From positions 1 to 14,044 of the forward strand of contig DASQOM010000282.1 in NCBI GenBank assembly GCA_035644495.1: 14,044 bases of DNA, read 5' to 3'. Source of the DNA: JACQFK01 sp035644495 (GTDB lineage Bacteria > Planctomycetota > MHYJ01 > JACPRB01). Made by a program: the position numbers and the translations under genes. Every line of letters starts with the position of its first letter. The first letter of the stretch is position 1. Positions 13,283 to 14,044 of this stretch are shown here, piece after piece. Under the pieces are notes generated by a model. It was not told where the DNA came from and searched no databases. It saw only the letters and a program-made list of their open reading frames with translations.

Positions 13283-14044
13283 ATGAGACAGCTTGCCGCC
13301 CTCGCGATCCTCGCCGGGCTCGCCGCGCCCGGCGTCGCCGGCGATGCCGAGCCGCCGCGGGTCAACGTCTACCCTCCCGAGATCGAGCTGTCGACGTCGC
13401 GCGACCGCCAGTCCTACGTCGTCCAGGTGACCGGCGCCGACGGCGTCACGCGCGACGTGACCGACGAGGCCAAGGTTGAATTCTCCGCGCCGCTGGTCGG
13501 GCGCCAGGGCAACGTGCTGACGCCGAAGGCCGACGGCGAGGGCCGGATGATCGTCTCCTACGGCGGCCGCGTCATCCCGGTGCCGCTGACGGTGAAGCAG
13601 TCGCAGGCGGACCGCCCGATCAGCTTCAAGCTCGACGTCATGCCGGTCTTCATGCGCGCCGGCTGCAACACGGGCGCCTGCCACGGGGCGGCGCGCGGCA
13701 AGGACGGCTTCCGCCTCTCGCTCTTCGGGTTCGATCCCGACGGCGACTGGTACCGCCTGACGCGCGAGATGTCCGGCCGCCGCATCAGCGTGGCGATCCC
13801 CCAGGAATGCCTCCTCATGGAGAAGTCGACCGGCGCCGTCCAGCACTCGGGAGGCGAGCGCTTCAAGGCCGACACGGAGCTCTATAAGACCCTCTCCCGC
13901 TGGCTCGACGCGGGGGCTCCGAAGGACGGCGCCGACGTCGCCTTCGCCCTCGAGGACGAGCTTGGGGGGGAAGAGCTCCAGGGAGACGGGCTTGGCGCCG
14001 CGCAGCGGATGACGGTCCGCGCGAAGTATTCCGACGGCACGGAC
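13283..14044 (+). CDS. DUF1549/DUF1553-type planctomycete secreted protein (3' end cut by window edge)
   Basis: 254 N-terminal residues visible. A Sec signal peptide (1-20, AILAGLAAPGVAG) is followed by a bacterial Ig-like (BIG2-type) domain at about 28-105. Next comes the planctomycete cytochrome-like segment with Cys128, Cys133 and His134 in AGCNTGACHGAARGKDGF, then FRLSLFGFDPD and LYKTLSRWLDAGAPKD. A second Ig-like domain starts at the edge (QRMTVRAKYSDGTD). The DUF1549 and DUF1553 domains expected in such proteins would lie beyond the window. The heme motif is CX4CH instead of the standard CX2CH, as usual for this family. The ATG follows the PPC stop directly, and GGAAGGG nine bases upstream lies inside the PPC gene, so the two are coupled. 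Role in the cell: likely surface or periplasmic redox or polymer degradation, unproven. Confidence 0.85.
   Translation, partial: MRQLAALAILAGLAAPGVAGDAEPPRVNVYPPEIELSTSRDRQSYVVQVTGADGVTRDVTDEAKVEFSAPLVGRQGNVLTPKADGEGRMIVSYGGRVIPVPLTVKQSQADRPISFKLDVMPVFMRAGCNTGACHGAARGKDGFRLSLFGFDPDGDWYRLTREMSGRRISVAIPQECLLMEKSTGAVQHSGGERFKADTELYKTLSRWLDAGAPKDGADVAFALEDELGGEELQGDGLGAAQRMTVRAKYSDGTD

Noticed and set aside
9377..13846. A very long open frame (nearly 1,490 codons) on the minus strand opposite the DUF1501, PPC and DUF1549 genes.
   Set aside because: Its translation is Arg/Asp/Ala/Gly/His-rich with no family motifs, as expected for the mirror frame of G/C-ending codons. The plus strand has three well-supported genes with signal peptides and conserved motifs.
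13900..14000. Possible frameshift in the DUF1549-type gene at the G7 run near 13965.
   Set aside because: The frame after the run still gives the family sequence QRMTVRAKYSDGTD, and the frame before it gives WLDAGAPKD. The reading is continuous and only the linker is variable.
1..14044. CRISPR arrays, tRNA or rRNA genes, insertion sequences and phage genes.
   Set aside because: No regularly spaced direct repeats, no tRNA-like arm pattern, and no transposase, integrase or phage protein was recognised on either strand.

Overview
This is a high-GC bacterial window, most likely from a planctomycete (Planctomycetota). The strongest pointer is the right half: a Tat-exported DUF1501 protein, a large exported protein with two pre-peptidase C-terminal (PPC) domains, and a secreted DUF1549/DUF1553-type protein with an Ig-like N-terminus and a CX4CH heme-type motif. 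This gene combination is typical of planctomycete genomes. The assignment rests on family recognition, not on a marker gene. No rRNA, tRNA, CRISPR array, insertion sequence or phage gene was found.

Layout. (1) 1-1633, minus strand: an ABC exporter of the LolD/MacB/FtsX type, with the ATPase first and the permease second (permease cut by the window edge), joined by a GTGA overlap. (2) 1634-1798: an A+T-richer divergent control region. (3) 1799-7854, plus strand: a hopanoid lipid block. Its genes are an ERG9-like squalene synthase, a plant/cyanobacterial-type IspH, squalene-hopene cyclase, HpnH (radical SAM, adenosylhopane formation) and HpnG (nucleoside phosphorylase-like). The last three are joined by ATGA and GTGA overlaps and should be translated as one unit. 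(4) 7895-8449, minus strand: a small secreted protein with 15 cysteines, starting with a YHS-like segment and continuing with CxxC pairs. (5) 8532-9308, plus strand: a response-regulator receiver fused to a PATAN (DUF4388) domain, with a partly degenerate receiver active site. (6) 9309-9508: a regulatory stretch with a perfect inverted repeat, a recognisable promoter and a G/C-rich structured leader. (7) 9509-14044, plus strand: the DUF1501, PPC and DUF1549 export operon.

How the genes work together. IspH makes IPP and DMAPP, the last step of the MEP pathway. Squalene synthase condenses two farnesyl diphosphates, Shc cyclises squalene to hopene, HpnH adds the 5'-deoxyadenosyl group, and HpnG removes adenine to give the (phospho)ribosyl-hopane precursor of bacteriohopanepolyols. 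The divergent ABC exporter could move lipid or lipoprotein, but only its position suggests this. Most of the chemistry is known. The less ordinary points are the gene composition (single ERG9-like synthase with no hpnC/D/E, and ispH built into the locus), the degenerate receiver-PATAN protein next to a Cys-rich secreted protein, several starts with a -10-like hexamer placed as if transcripts were leaderless, and the structured leader of the DUF1501 operon.
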